Shown here piece by piece: positions 47,402-56,759 of a stretch of 64,000 nucleotides of DNA. Positions within the stretch are counted from its first letter, which is position 1; each line of letters opens with the position of its first letter. Origin of the DNA: Acinetobacter calcoaceticus (GTDB lineage: Bacteria > Pseudomonadota > Gammaproteobacteria > Pseudomonadales > Moraxellaceae). The stretch is taken from contig NZ_SLVJ01000010.1 of the NCBI RefSeq assembly GCF_004345325.1, positions 1 through 64,000 of the forward strand, read 5' to 3'. The notes beneath the pieces were generated by a model. The model had not been told where the DNA came from. It did no database searches and saw nothing but the letters and a program-made list of their open reading frames with translations. The position numbers and the translations under genes are program-made.

Positions 47402-48943
47402 ATGAACAAGTCCACTCAAGAAAATCCACAAGTCGAAACGTCCGTCGATGAAGCTGTGTCAAATATACCAAAACCAGCCAATCGCAGACCTAAACAATCG
47501 ACCAAGGCGGCAACGCCTACGACGAAGGCAGCGACCACTGCGGCCAAGCCTCGTCCACGTGCCGCTGCGACTCGCAGCAAAAACACGGCATCCAATACTA
47601 ACAAAGCTGTTACCACAGCAAGCAATACACCCACTAAAACTTCTGTTCCACAGGAAAAAATCATGAGTCAAAATACTATTCGTCGCGTTGCGATTATTGG
47701 TGGCAACCGAATCCCTTTTGCGCGTTCAAACGGTTCTTATTTCCAAGCATCTAACTCTGACATGCTGACTGCAGCACTCAATGGCTTAGTTGAGCGTTAT
47801 AACTTACAAGGTCAACGTTTGGGCGAAGTGGTTGCTGGTGCAGTGTTGAAACACAGTCGTGATTTTAATATGACCCGTGAATGTGTACTCGATACACAAC
47901 TTGCACCTGAAACGCCAGCTTGTGATTTGCAACAAGCCTGTGGTACGGGCTTACAAGCCGCTTTCACTGTGGCAAACAAAATTGCTTTGGGTCAAATCGA
48001 AGTCGGTATTGCTGGTGGCGTAGATACCACCTCTGATGCGCCGATTGCTTTTGGTGATGGCCTACGTAAAGCATTGCTCGAACTCAACATCGCCAAAACG
48101 GCTAAAGATCGCCTTAAAGCATTGACCAAAATCAACATCAAAGACTTACTTGATGCGCCTAAAAATGGTGAACCACGTACTGGCTTGTCAATGGGTGATC
48201 ATCAAGCCATCACTGCCTTGGAATGGGGTATTGCACGTGAAGCACAAGATGAATTAACCGCAGCTTCACATCAAAAAATGGCCAAAGCCTATGACGAAGG
48301 TTTCTTTGATGACTTGATCACCCCATTTATGGGTGTAGAAAAAGACACCAATCTGCGTCCTGATTCTTCAGTTGAAAAACTGGCCAAACTTAAACCGGTA
48401 TTTGGTAAAGGCGAAGCAGCCACCATGACTGCGGGTAACTCTACCCCATTAACCGATGGTGCTTCTGTGGTGTTGCTTGCATCGGAAGAATGGGCCAAAG
48501 CCAATGGTCATGAAATCTTGGCTTATTTAAGTTTCTCAGAAACTGCGGCTGTTGACTTTATCGGCAAAAAAGAAGGTTTGTTGATGGCTCCTGCTTATGC
48601 GGTACCGCGTATGCTAGAGCGCGCACAATTAACCCTACAAGATTTTGATTATTATGAGATCCACGAAGCTTTTGCGTCTCAAGTGCTCTCAACCTTAAAA
48701 GCATGGGAAGACACCGGTTTCTGTAAAGAGCGTTTAGGTTTAGAGGCAGCGCTCGGTTCAATTGATCGTAGCAAACTCAACGTCAAAGGCTCGTCATTGG
48801 CTGCGGGTCACCCATTTGCAGCAACGGGTGGTCGTATCTTGGCCACAGCAGCTAAGCTATTGAACGAAAAGGGTTCTGGTCGTGTATTGATCTCAATCTG
48901 TGCTGCTGGTGGTCAAGGTGTCACCGCAATCATAGAGAAATAA
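47402..48943 (+). CDS. Acetyl-CoA acetyltransferase (FadA2-like thiolase) with Lys/Ala-rich N-terminal extension
   Basis: 513 residues from the first ATG. The thiolase core begins at residue 88 (MSQNTIRRVAIIGGNRIPF): active Cys in LQQACGTGLQ (Cys180, or 93 from the internal start), HEAFASQ and CAAGGQG are intact, giving 426 residues. The first 87 residues are Lys/Ala/Thr/Pro/Arg-rich (TKAATTAAKPRPRAAATRSK) and look like the tail of histone-H1-like or phasin-like proteins. Both ATGs have ribosome binding sites: GGGAA before 47402, and a good AGGA seven bases before 47663. Two products are possible. It belongs with the divergent fabG4-maoC genes. Confidence 0.88.
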   Translation: MNKSTQENPQVETSVDEAVSNIPKPANRRPKQSTKAATPTTKAATTAAKPRPRAAATRSKNTASNTNKAVTTASNTPTKTSVPQEKIMSQNTIRRVAIIGGNRIPFARSNGSYFQASNSDMLTAALNGLVERYNLQGQRLGEVVAGAVLKHSRDFNMTRECVLDTQLAPETPACDLQQACGTGLQAAFTVANKIALGQIEVGIAGGVDTTSDAPIAFGDGLRKALLELNIAKTAKDRLKALTKINIKDLLDAPKNGEPRTGLSMGDHQAITALEWGIAREAQDELTAASHQKMAKAYDEGFFDDLITPFMGVEKDTNLRPDSSVEKLAKLKPVFGKGEAATMTAGNSTPLTDGASVVLLASEEWAKANGHEILAYLSFSETAAVDFIGKKEGLLMAPAYAVPRMLERAQLTLQDFDYYEIHEAFASQVLSTLKAWEDTGFCKERLGLEAALGSIDRSKLNVKGSSLAAGHPFAATGGRILATAAKLLNEKGSGRVLISICAAGGQGVTAIIEK

Positions 48944-48966
48944 TCGAACTTAAAATTGATTAAATT

Positions 48967-48994
48967 AAAAGCAGCACTTCGGTGCTGCTTTTTT
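48967..48994 (+). terminator. Terminator of the thiolase gene
   Basis: AAAAGCAGCAC, a TTCG loop and the perfect complement followed by a T-run; a stable UUCG tetraloop hairpin. Confidence 0.93.
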
Positions 48995-49038
48995 ATGCTT
49001 GCAATCAAAGCAAGCTGAGTCATGGGCTCGCTTTAAGC

Positions 49039-49467
49039 TTAGGCTTGCTTTAACAGTGCAGGAAAAAATTTCAGCTCAACTGTGTCATAGCACCATTGGA
49101 ACACAAAGGTATAGACCAAAATACACAGCGTCATACTCAGATCAAGCAAAATCGCTTGAAAGATCGTCATATCCATTGCATATGCAACCATAGGAATGGT
49201 GACCAACATCAATCCACCTTCAAAACCTATTGCATGTAGGATACGCACCCAAACCGTTCTTTGTAGCTTACGTTTCTTTTCGAATTTTTCAAAATAATGA
49301 TTGAAGATCATGTTCCAGATGACCGAGGTGACGGCCATCGCAATGCCGAGTCCACCCGCCACTTCAGCAGGAATTTCAAATATAAAGCAAAGTGCAATCG
49401 CAATGATGACCAATAGAATAATTTCATAACTCAAGGCATGAATTATTCTTCTCTTGGAAATCAACAT
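49039..49467 (-). CDS. PACE family multidrug efflux transporter (AceI-like)
   Basis: 142-residue inner-membrane protein with four helices in two BTP-type repeats. The essential glutamate of AceI is at the matching position, Glu15 in ALSYEIILL. Motifs WNMIFNHYFEKFEKKR and GFEGGLMLVTIPMVAYAM are the family signatures. AceI of A. baumannii exports chlorhexidine, and relatives export other biocides or short-chain diamines. The divergent LysR gene parallels the aceR-aceI arrangement. Its drug profile cannot be read from sequence. Confidence 0.92.
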   Translation of the reverse strand: MLISKRRIIHALSYEIILLVIIAIALCFIFEIPAEVAGGLGIAMAVTSVIWNMIFNHYFEKFEKKRKLQRTVWVRILHAIGFEGGLMLVTIPMVAYAMDMTIFQAILLDLSMTLCILVYTFVFQWCYDTVELKFFPALLKQA

Positions 49468-49606
49468 TTGGTAATACTCAATAAATTAGTCGCCGCCTAT
49501 TCTAATGTAATTTATTGATCAATCGAATCAGATCCTTTCAATATTATTGATAGGTGCTAAAATTCAATCCTCCACCCACCCTGATTCCGTTGATGAGCAG
49601 ACCCAG

Positions 49607-50497
49607 ATGAATATCAATCAAGAGCAGTTGAATATTTTTAAAACCGTTGTAGAAACAGGTTCTTTTTCTGCAGCCGCACGTAAATTGGGTAAGGTTCCTT
49701 CTGCGGTCAGCATGTCGATTGCCAATCTTGAGATCGACCTGCAACTGACCCTGTTCCATCGTGTGGGTCGTGAACCGATCCCGACGGATCAAGCCTTAAC
49801 TTTGTATGAAAAGACTGAACAACTGTTAATTGAGATGAATCAATGGAAGCAACAAGCCTATGCGCTGAGCGCAGGCTTAGAATCCTCTCTCGATATCGTG
49901 GTGGTGTCCGAACTTTCACATACCAATTGGACCGACTATATCGCGCTGCTCGAAGCACAATTCCCAGAGCTGCAAATCAATATCTTTTCTGCGCCTCAAG
50001 AAGACGCCTTACAACTGCTGATGAATGAATCTGCACAATTGGCGATCATGTTTGAGCGTGAACAATTGGAAAGTAGTGAACAATTTATCGAACTGAAACG
50101 TGAAGTTTTGGTGGCCGTTGCTGCAAATCAGCACCCACTGGCACAGCAATCCAAGATTAGTTTTGAACAACTATTACAAAGTCGGCAAATCGTCGTTGCC
50201 AGTCGAGACCGTGCAATTAAACCGGAATTACTCTATTCAAAAAAGAATTGGCGCACTGACAACCATTATTCAGCCTGTTCAATGATTAGCCGAGGATTGG
50301 GTTGGGGTATCCTGCCCTTGGAGATGTTCAATGAAAATCCTGAATTAAAACACAAACTCACCTTATTGAACTTTAGTGACTTTACCCCGAAGTTTGAATA
50401 CTACGTCGATTTGGTCTGGCGTCGGGAAAACCAACTTGGCGCGGCAGCTCGATTTCTGATTGCGCATATACGCCAACAAAGAAATCAATCAAATTAA
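49607..50497 (+). CDS. LysR-family regulator beside the PACE pump
   Basis: About 296 residues from ATG 49607, the second in-frame start; the frame opens 20 codons earlier. The winged helix reads IFKTVVETGSFSAAARKLGK then VPSAVSMSIANLEIDLQLTLF, a usual LTTR N-terminus, and an effector domain follows. It is divergent from the PACE gene across 139 bases and is the obvious candidate regulator, like AceR. Effectors in that system are biocides or diamines such as putrescine; none can be assigned here. Confidence 0.87.
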   Translation: MNINQEQLNIFKTVVETGSFSAAARKLGKVPSAVSMSIANLEIDLQLTLFHRVGREPIPTDQALTLYEKTEQLLIEMNQWKQQAYALSAGLESSLDIVVVSELSHTNWTDYIALLEAQFPELQINIFSAPQEDALQLLMNESAQLAIMFEREQLESSEQFIELKREVLVAVAANQHPLAQQSKISFEQLLQSRQIVVASRDRAIKPELLYSKKNWRTDNHYSACSMISRGLGWGILPLEMFNENPELKHKLTLLNFSDFTPKFEYYVDLVWRRENQLGAAARFLIAHIRQQRNQSN

Positions 50498-50584
50498 GTG
50501 ATTTTCATCATTCAATCTCTTGAGCAAGCGCTAGGCTGTGTTATAAAGAAAACACTCGACTTTTTAACTTAGAATATTATAGCA

Positions 50585-51571
50585 ATGACTCATTCTGCAT
50601 TTGACCAATTACAAGCCATGACCACCATCGTTGCAGACACTGGCGATTTGAAAGCAATTCAACAATTTCGCCCGCTTGATGCAACCACCAATCCATCATT
50701 GATCACGGCAGCCGCGACCCTCCCTGAAAACCGTGAACTCATCGAAACTGCCTATCTACAAGCCAAGCAAGAAGGTTATGCAAACGATGCTTTGATCGAG
50801 CGCAGTATCGATATTTTGACGGTGAAGTTGGGGGTAGAAATATTAAAATCCATCCAAGGTCGAGTCTCAACTGAAGTCGATGCCGCACTGTCTTATGACA
50901 CTGCCGCCACAGTGGCCAAAGCCAAAGAATTATTGGCCTTGTACCAGCATTATGGTATTGAGCAAAAACGCATATTAATTAAAATCGCAGCGACATGGGA
51001 AGGCATCCAAGCCGCTCAACAACTTGAAGCCGAAGGCATTCATTGCAATCTCACCCTATTGTTTGGTCTACATCAGGCACAAGCCTGCGCAGATGCACAG
51101 GTCACCCTGATCTCTCCATTTGTAGGACGCATACTAGATTGGTATAAAAAAGCTGAAGGCGTTGATCACTACCCCACTGAAAAAGATCCAGGCGTATTAT
51201 CGGTTAAACAGATTTACCAACACTACAAACAACAGCACATTAAAACTGAAATCATGGGGGCGAGTTTCCGCAGTATCGATCAGGTACTCGGCTTAGCCGG
51301 TTGTGACCTACTCACGGTTTCACCTGCGCTCTTGGCTGAACTGGCCCAAGATCAGCGCCCTGTGAGCAATCAGATGAATACTGAGACCACAGCAGCTCAT
51401 GTGGAGACAGCGACTGCAATCAGTAAAGCGGTATTTAAACAACAGTTAGATGCTGACCTGATGGCCTCGCAACTTTTGCAAAGTGGTATTGATGGTTTTA
51501 TTAAAGCACGCGAACAATTAAGCCTGTTATTGCGTCAATCCTTTGGAATTGACGCAGAAATTAAGGCATAA
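50585..51571 (+). CDS. tal: Transaldolase
   Basis: 328-residue class I transaldolase of the pentose phosphate pathway. Signatures PLDATTNPSLI near the start and RILIKIAATWEGIQAAQ with the Schiff-base lysine (about 130s) are intact, as are SPFVGRILDW and the C-terminal GIDGFIKAREQLSLL. It is of the TalB type, not the shorter fructose-6-phosphate aldolase form. It follows the LysR gene by about 90 bases, probably as a separate unit, and has a long-loop terminator. Confidence 0.95.
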   Translation: MTHSAFDQLQAMTTIVADTGDLKAIQQFRPLDATTNPSLITAAATLPENRELIETAYLQAKQEGYANDALIERSIDILTVKLGVEILKSIQGRVSTEVDAALSYDTAATVAKAKELLALYQHYGIEQKRILIKIAATWEGIQAAQQLEAEGIHCNLTLLFGLHQAQACADAQVTLISPFVGRILDWYKKAEGVDHYPTEKDPGVLSVKQIYQHYKQQHIKTEIMGASFRSIDQVLGLAGCDLLTVSPALLAELAQDQRPVSNQMNTETTAAHVETATAISKAVFKQQLDADLMASQLLQSGIDGFIKAREQLSLLLRQSFGIDAEIKA

Positions 51572-51602
51572 TTTCGCTTATCCATTTCACGTCCTATCAT
51601 TT

Positions 51603-51641
51603 AGCCGAGCATGATCAATCTGCACCTGTCTCGGCTTTTTT
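51603..51641 (+). terminator. Terminator of tal
   Basis: AGCCGAG and CTCGGCT with a 20-base loop, followed by a run of T. The long loop is unusual but the T-run is good. Confidence 0.7.
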
Positions 51642-51664
51642 GAGTCAACCTTTGCGAGAAAAAT

Positions 51665-52318
51665 GTGTTTGGCGTCACCGATCTTAGTAGCTACATCATT
51701 GGCGCAATTTTAATTGTGCTCCTCCCCGGACCCAACTCCATCTATGTCATGTCGATCGCCTCTAGATTTGGGGTGAAAACAGGTTATATGGGCGCACTCG
51801 GGGTATTTACGGGCGATATGATCTTAATCTTATTGACCGTGCTCGGTGCTGCATCTTTATTGCATGCTTTTCCATGGGTCTTTGTATTACTCAAAGTCGT
51901 CGGCGCCAGCTATTTATCCTATCTCGGGATTCGTTTGGTCTTGGCCAGCATCAAAACATGGATTAATACCACACCCAACCAAGCGACACTGGCAACAGAG
52001 ACCACAGAAAAGCGTTTTCATCCCTACCGTACCGCGTTGACCATCAGTCTACTCAATCCCAAAGCGATTCTGTTTTTCCTGTCTTTTTTCATTCAATTTG
52101 TAGATCCAAACTATCCTTATCCAGCCCTGAGTTTTGCTGCCCTTTCGGTGATATTACAAATCATCAGCATGAGCTATCTAACCATACTGATTTTTTCAGG
52201 GATCAAATTGGCACAATACTTCAGTCGACACTATAAAGTTGCTGCCGTCGCCGTTGCCGGTGTAGGCGTATTGTTTTGTGCTTTTGGCCTCAAACTAGCA
52301 ACATCAACCTTAAGCTAA
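51665..52318 (+). CDS. LysE/RhtB family exporter
   Basis: 217 residues with six membrane segments and the LysE signature VLLPGPNSIYVMSI after helix 1, then SLLNPKAILFFLSFFIQF. It resembles the LeuE/RhtB branch, which exports leucine, homoserine or similar amino acids. The start is the GTG at 51665 overlapping an out-of-frame ATG at 51663. It lies about 90 bases after tal on the same strand. Confidence 0.87.
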   Translation: MFGVTDLSSYIIGAILIVLLPGPNSIYVMSIASRFGVKTGYMGALGVFTGDMILILLTVLGAASLLHAFPWVFVLLKVVGASYLSYLGIRLVLASIKTWINTTPNQATLATETTEKRFHPYRTALTISLLNPKAILFFLSFFIQFVDPNYPYPALSFAALSVILQIISMSYLTILIFSGIKLAQYFSRHYKVAAVAVAGVGVLFCAFGLKLATSTLS

Positions 52319-52400
52319 GCCGAAGTTCTACATAGCATCCATGTGCTCAGCAATCGCTTGACTGGATTAAAATCTCTTGGATTGGTTAACGTCTGGCGAG

Positions 52401-52441
52401 GCTGAAACCGTCTGGCTGGGCTGAAACCGTCTGGCTGGGCT
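52401..52441. repeat. 19-base tandem repeat
   Basis: GCTGAAACCGTCTGGCTGG occurs twice in immediate tandem (52401-52419, 52420-52438), followed by the start of a third copy. A degenerate fragment (GTCTGGCGAG) lies just before. It is in the gap between the LysE-type gene and benE. Confidence 0.9.
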
Positions 52442-52565
52442 ACAATCAATATCCTCAGCTGACTGATGCAAGCTATTTGATTATTATTTCCAATCAAGAC
52501 TTTTAGCACCCGCCTGAAATCGGTATGATCACTTTTCGCCTTAATTCAAAAGCTTAAATGCCACA

Positions 52566-53741
52566 ATGATCCAGAGACTCCGCCAAGATTTTTCCGTACC
52601 CGCCGTATTTGCGGGTTTCATCACCTTCCTCGTTGGCATCAGTGTCTCCTCGGTATTGGTGATTCAAGCCGCTCAAGGACTGGGTGCCAGCACGGCGCAA
52701 ATTAGCTCATGGTTCTGGGCACTGGGTTTAGGGGTCGGGCTGAGTGGTTTGCTGCTGTCTTGGAAGTTTAAATATCCGGTCGCCACGTCTTGGTCTACCG
52801 CTGGACTGGCGCTGATCATCGCCAGTGCCAATGGTTATAGCTTAAATGAAGCGATTGGTGCCTTTTTGATCTGCGGCCTATTAACTGCAGTATTGGGCTT
52901 TTTAGGAATCTTTCAAAAAGTATTGGCTTATATCCCGCAAAGCCTGACCAGTGCCATGTTAGCTGGGGTATTACTCAAATTTGGTATCGAGCTCTTTGCC
53001 AGCCTGAAAGTGGAATGGCCCTTTGTACTGTCGGTCTTGGCGGTGTATATCTTCTCAAAACGTCTATGGCCGCGCTATAGCATCGTACTGACCGTGATCG
53101 CCAGTATCGCAATTTGTCCAATATTTTTAGACTTCCAACTGACCAATATCCATTGGGGGCTCACCCAACCGATCTGGATGACCCCTAGTTTTAGTGGCTC
53201 AGCCATTCTCGGACTGGCCCTACCGTTGTTTGTGATTAACATGGCCTCACAGTATCTCCCGGGTCTTGCCATGATCAAAAGCTATGGCTATGAACCGCAT
53301 GTCAATCAATTGATCGGTTGGACTGGACTGATCCAAACCCTATTGGCTCCTTTCGGTGCATTTAGTGTCAATATTGCGGCGATTAGTGCAGCCATTAGCC
53401 TCGATGATCAAGTTCATCCTGATCCGAAAAAACGCTATATCGCAGGGATCAGTTGCGGTCTGCTTTATATCATCATGGGTTTATTTGCAGCGACACTGAC
53501 CAGTCTTTTGCTGTCATTTCCATCGCTGTTTATCGTGGTCTTGGCCGGGATCGCCCTGTTTGGCACCATTAGCCATAATATTGCGATTGCCTTCCAGCGG
53601 ATTGATGATCGTGAAGCAGCACTGATGACCTTCTTGTTTAGTGCATCAGGCATTCAATTTTTTGGCGTAGGTTCGGCATTTTGGGGACTATTGTTTGGCT
53701 GTGTGGTCGCCCTTATCTTGAAGTATCGTATTCGCAAATAA
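52566..53741 (+). CDS. benE: BenE family transporter
   Basis: 391 residues with about twelve hydrophobic helices. FAGFITFLVGISVSSVLV at the start and SWSTAGLALIIASANGYSL, then FGAFSVNIAAISAAISL are the BenE signatures. The name comes from benzoate uptake in Acinetobacter, but no benzoate genes adjoin this copy, so the substrate may differ. It is followed by a repeat-rich gap and then the convergent map gene. A direct tandem repeat lies on each side of the gene. Confidence 0.88.
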   Translation: MIQRLRQDFSVPAVFAGFITFLVGISVSSVLVIQAAQGLGASTAQISSWFWALGLGVGLSGLLLSWKFKYPVATSWSTAGLALIIASANGYSLNEAIGAFLICGLLTAVLGFLGIFQKVLAYIPQSLTSAMLAGVLLKFGIELFASLKVEWPFVLSVLAVYIFSKRLWPRYSIVLTVIASIAICPIFLDFQLTNIHWGLTQPIWMTPSFSGSAILGLALPLFVINMASQYLPGLAMIKSYGYEPHVNQLIGWTGLIQTLLAPFGAFSVNIAAISAAISLDDQVHPDPKKRYIAGISCGLLYIIMGLFAATLTSLLLSFPSLFIVVLAGIALFGTISHNIAIAFQRIDDREAALMTFLFSASGIQFFGVGSAFWGLLFGCVVALILKYRIRK

Positions 53742-53857
53742 TCCAAACAGTCGCCCCAGCAGATATTTGACCGATTCTGATCAATTTAGATCATTAACGA
53801 TATCGCTGAGGCGCATCAAGACTTAGGCTGAATTAAGGCTTTAAGGCTTAAAATTCT

Positions 53858-53899
53858 GGGTTTAAGACTTAAGATTCAGGGTTTAAGACTTAAGATTCA
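53858..53899. repeat. 21-base tandem repeat with degenerate flanks
   Basis: GGGTTTAAGACTTAAGATTCA occurs twice in exact tandem (53858-53878, 53879-53899). Degenerate copies (TTAAGGCTTAAAATTC and TTTTAGCTTTTAGATT) extend it on both sides, between the stops of benE and map. Confidence 0.9.
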
Positions 53900-53924
53900 C
53901 AATTAAGGTTTTAGCTTTTAGCTT

Positions 53925-54716
53925 TTAGATTGCGGCGTAACTGCCTGTGCCTTCAGGCCAAGGGGACAGCAACTCAAAACCGGTTTCAGTCACTGCAACC
54001 ATATGTTCCCACTGTGCAGATAAGGACTGGTCCGCCGTAACCACCGTCCAACCATCTCTGAGTTCTTTTACTTTACGCTTACCCAGATTGATCATTGGCT
54101 CAATGGTAAACACCATCCCCGGCTTCAATACCAGACCTTGACCGGGCTGACCATAGTGCAATACATCTGGCTGTTCATGATAGACCTGCCCAATTCCATG
54201 ACCACAGTACTCACGTACCACGCTATAGCCTGCTTGCTCTGCAACGCTTTGGATCGCATAGCCCACATCGCCTAAGGTTGCACCCGGTTTAACCGCATGG
54301 ATACCCGCATGCATGGCATTATAAGTGGTTTCAACCAATTGACGTGCCTCAGCACTGACCTCACCCACATAGTACATCCGGCTGGTATCGCCATAAAAAC
54401 CATCTTTAATCACCGCAACATCAATATTGATAATATCCCCATCTGCCAGAACTTGGCCTGAAGGTATGCCGTGACAAACCACATGGTTGGGTGAAATACA
54501 GGTGGTTTTCTTATATCCCGAATAGCCCACATTGGCTGGAATAACCTTCAACGTGTTGACGATATAGTCATGACATAGATCATCTAAATATTCAGTGCTA
54601 ACACCTGCTTTGACGTATGGTCCAATCATTTCGAGGACTTGCGCTGCCAATCGCCCAGCAATCCGTAGCTTTTCCAGATCTGAGGCTGATTTAAGTTTGA
54701 TATGAGATGCGCGCAT
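53925..54716 (-). CDS. map: Methionine aminopeptidase type I
   Basis: Removes the initiator methionine. About 263 residues from ATG 54716, fixed by AAGGAG seven bases upstream; the frame extends eight codons. CHGIPSG, the metal-ligand aspartates in DIINIDVAVIKDGFYGDTS, the histidine in EYCGHGIGQVYHE and glutamates in TIEPMINLG and WEHMVAVTE are all intact. rpsB, the usual neighbour, is not here, so this may be one of two map copies; a second cannot be seen in this window. Confidence 0.95.
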   Translation of the reverse strand: MRASHIKLKSASDLEKLRIAGRLAAQVLEMIGPYVKAGVSTEYLDDLCHDYIVNTLKVIPANVGYSGYKKTTCISPNHVVCHGIPSGQVLADGDIINIDVAVIKDGFYGDTSRMYYVGEVSAEARQLVETTYNAMHAGIHAVKPGATLGDVGYAIQSVAEQAGYSVVREYCGHGIGQVYHEQPDVLHYGQPGQGLVLKPGMVFTIEPMINLGKRKVKELRDGWTVVTADQSLSAQWEHMVAVTETGFELLSPWPEGTGSYAAI

Positions 54717-55033
54717 ACGTTTGCTCCTTGGTCTCATCATGTGAGGTAAGTAGGGTGGATTGTTATCATTAAGTCCTCAGCATCATACGTGAATCAAAAA
54801 CAGAAGCCTATTGCCGCATAGAGAATGAAATATGAATCTCGCCATCACATAGACTTTAGTCCAAGTTTTCATGCGCTATAAATACATTTATGTCTATGAT
54901 TTATACCAATATTGACAATTCACACTGAATCCGATGTAAATAGCATAAGCATTCGGAATATCATTTATAAAATAAAATACACATCACGGTTTATTTGCTC
55001 TAGAATTTACACTTTTGTAATATTCACTGTTGT

Positions 55034-56341
55034 ATGACTACACTTCGAACAAGAGACATTATCGCTCTTGGCTTCATGACTTTCGCGCTATTCATCGGCG
55101 CAGGCAATATCATTTTCCCCCCCATCGTGGCGCAGCAAGCAGGTGAACATGTTTGGCTTGCAGCCTTAGGCTTTATGATCACAGCTGTGGGTCTACCGGT
55201 GCTGACCATTATTGCGCTTTCACGAACCCAAGGTTCAATCGCAATCTTGAGTTCCCCGCTTGGTAAAGTCGCCAGTTTAATCCTCACCGTGGTGTGTTAT
55301 TTATCCGTAGGTCCACTGTTTGCCATCCCTAGAACAGCGACCGTCTCTTATGAGATTGGATTTTCATCATATTTTTCCGATCAAAAAAGTTACATCTTGA
55401 TCTACAGCATTATTTATTTTGCAGTTGTCACGACCGTTTCTTTATATCCCAACAAACTGCTCGATACGGTCGGCAATGTACTTGCACCATTAAAAATCAT
55501 TGCCTTAGCGATCCTCGGTATCGCGGCATTTATGATTCCATCGACCTTCGTGCCTCCTGCAATCAATAAATACGCAACCAGTCCGATCTCTGAAGGTTTT
55601 GTCAGTGGTTATCTCACCATGGATACCTTAGGTGCCTTGGTCTTTGGTATCGTGATTATTCATGCAATCCACTCTCGTGGAGTCACTGATAATAAGCTGA
55701 TTGTAAAATATGCACTGATCGCAAGTCTGATCTCAGGCATCGGATTAACGTTGGTTTATCTGAGTCTGTTTAAACTTGGATTGGGGAGCCATGAAGTCGC
55801 ACCGAATGCCAGCAATGGCGCGGTCATCTTACATGCCTATGTACAACATGCTTTTGGTGATAGTGGTTCATTGTTTCTATCCGTGATGATTTTCATTGCG
55901 TGTATTGTGACTGCAATTGGCTTGACCTGTGCCTGTGCAGAATATTTTTCTGAGCTTACCGGTGTTTCCTATAAAGTATTGGTTTTTGTTTTTGTCCTAT
56001 TCTCGTTGTTTATCTCCAACTTAGGACTGACTAAATTAATTGCTGTCTCTGAACCGGTACTCACCGCAATCTATCCACCCGCAATCGTGGTGATTTTACT
56101 GAGTTTTGCCAGCAAATATTACAACCGACCATCTGCAATCATTGCACCGGTCACTGCTGTTTCTTTTTTGTTTGGGATTATTGAAGGCATTAAAGTCACA
56201 CGCTTTAGCGATGTGCTACCGACATTTATTGATGCACTTCCCCTGAGCCAACAAAATCTGGCATGGCTGATACCGAGTCTGGTGGTCTTCATCATTTGTA
56301 TTATTCTTGACCGAAGTCTTTTCAGTAAAAATACGCCATAA
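55034..56341 (+). CDS. brnQ: Branched-chain amino acid transporter, LIVCS family
   Basis: 435 residues, about twelve helices, sodium- or proton-coupled uptake of Leu, Ile and Val. The signature IALGFMTFALFIGAGNIIFPP near the start and GPLFAIPRTATVSYEIG in the first third are typical BrnQ. Helices continue to the C-terminal LAWLIPSLVVFIICIILD. A long A/T-rich gap follows. The gene stands alone. Confidence 0.93.
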   Translation: MTTLRTRDIIALGFMTFALFIGAGNIIFPPIVAQQAGEHVWLAALGFMITAVGLPVLTIIALSRTQGSIAILSSPLGKVASLILTVVCYLSVGPLFAIPRTATVSYEIGFSSYFSDQKSYILIYSIIYFAVVTTVSLYPNKLLDTVGNVLAPLKIIALAILGIAAFMIPSTFVPPAINKYATSPISEGFVSGYLTMDTLGALVFGIVIIHAIHSRGVTDNKLIVKYALIASLISGIGLTLVYLSLFKLGLGSHEVAPNASNGAVILHAYVQHAFGDSGSLFLSVMIFIACIVTAIGLTCACAEYFSELTGVSYKVLVFVFVLFSLFISNLGLTKLIAVSEPVLTAIYPPAIVVILLSFASKYYNRPSAIIAPVTAVSFLFGIIEGIKVTRFSDVLPTFIDALPLSQQNLAWLIPSLVVFIICIILDRSLFSKNTP

Positions 56342-56759
56342 GCATTTAATAAAGTGAATTAAATTCTGTTTTATCCAAACCGAATTTAACGGTAACAGTA
56401 ATTGTTGTGTTTTACCCAAATGCACTTTTATTGATTACAACTTTATTAAATGTGATATACATCAAGCTTCTTTTAAAAAACTCATTTCACAACAATAATA
56501 ATGTAATTGAAGCTATGTTTTCAGCAAAATTAAAAATATTCTATTTATCAATCATGTAAACCATAAAAGTGACTGAGATTTGAACAACCCTTCTAATTTG
56601 CAAAAATATCTTGTTAAAAATCATTTTTATGTTGTTTTGTCATAATAGCTTAACAATTAAATGTTACTAAGCTTGCTTTTGTCTGTCGATAAAGGTACAA
56701 CTTAATTCTAATCTGACTAGAACAATAGTGTTTTGTCGCGCATGACAGGAGGTATGGAG
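56342..56759. other. A/T-rich intergenic region after brnQ
   Basis: 418 bases, no gene recognised on either strand. It is strongly A/T-rich, ends with a very good ribosome binding site (GGAGGT, 56749-56754) for the small membrane protein, and could hold a regulatory RNA, but I see no clear secondary structure or terminator. Confidence 0.4.

Noticed and set aside
47416..47671. Hydrophobic antisense frames over the thiolase extension
   Set aside because: Complement of the Lys/Ala/Thr-rich codons; a compositional artefact.
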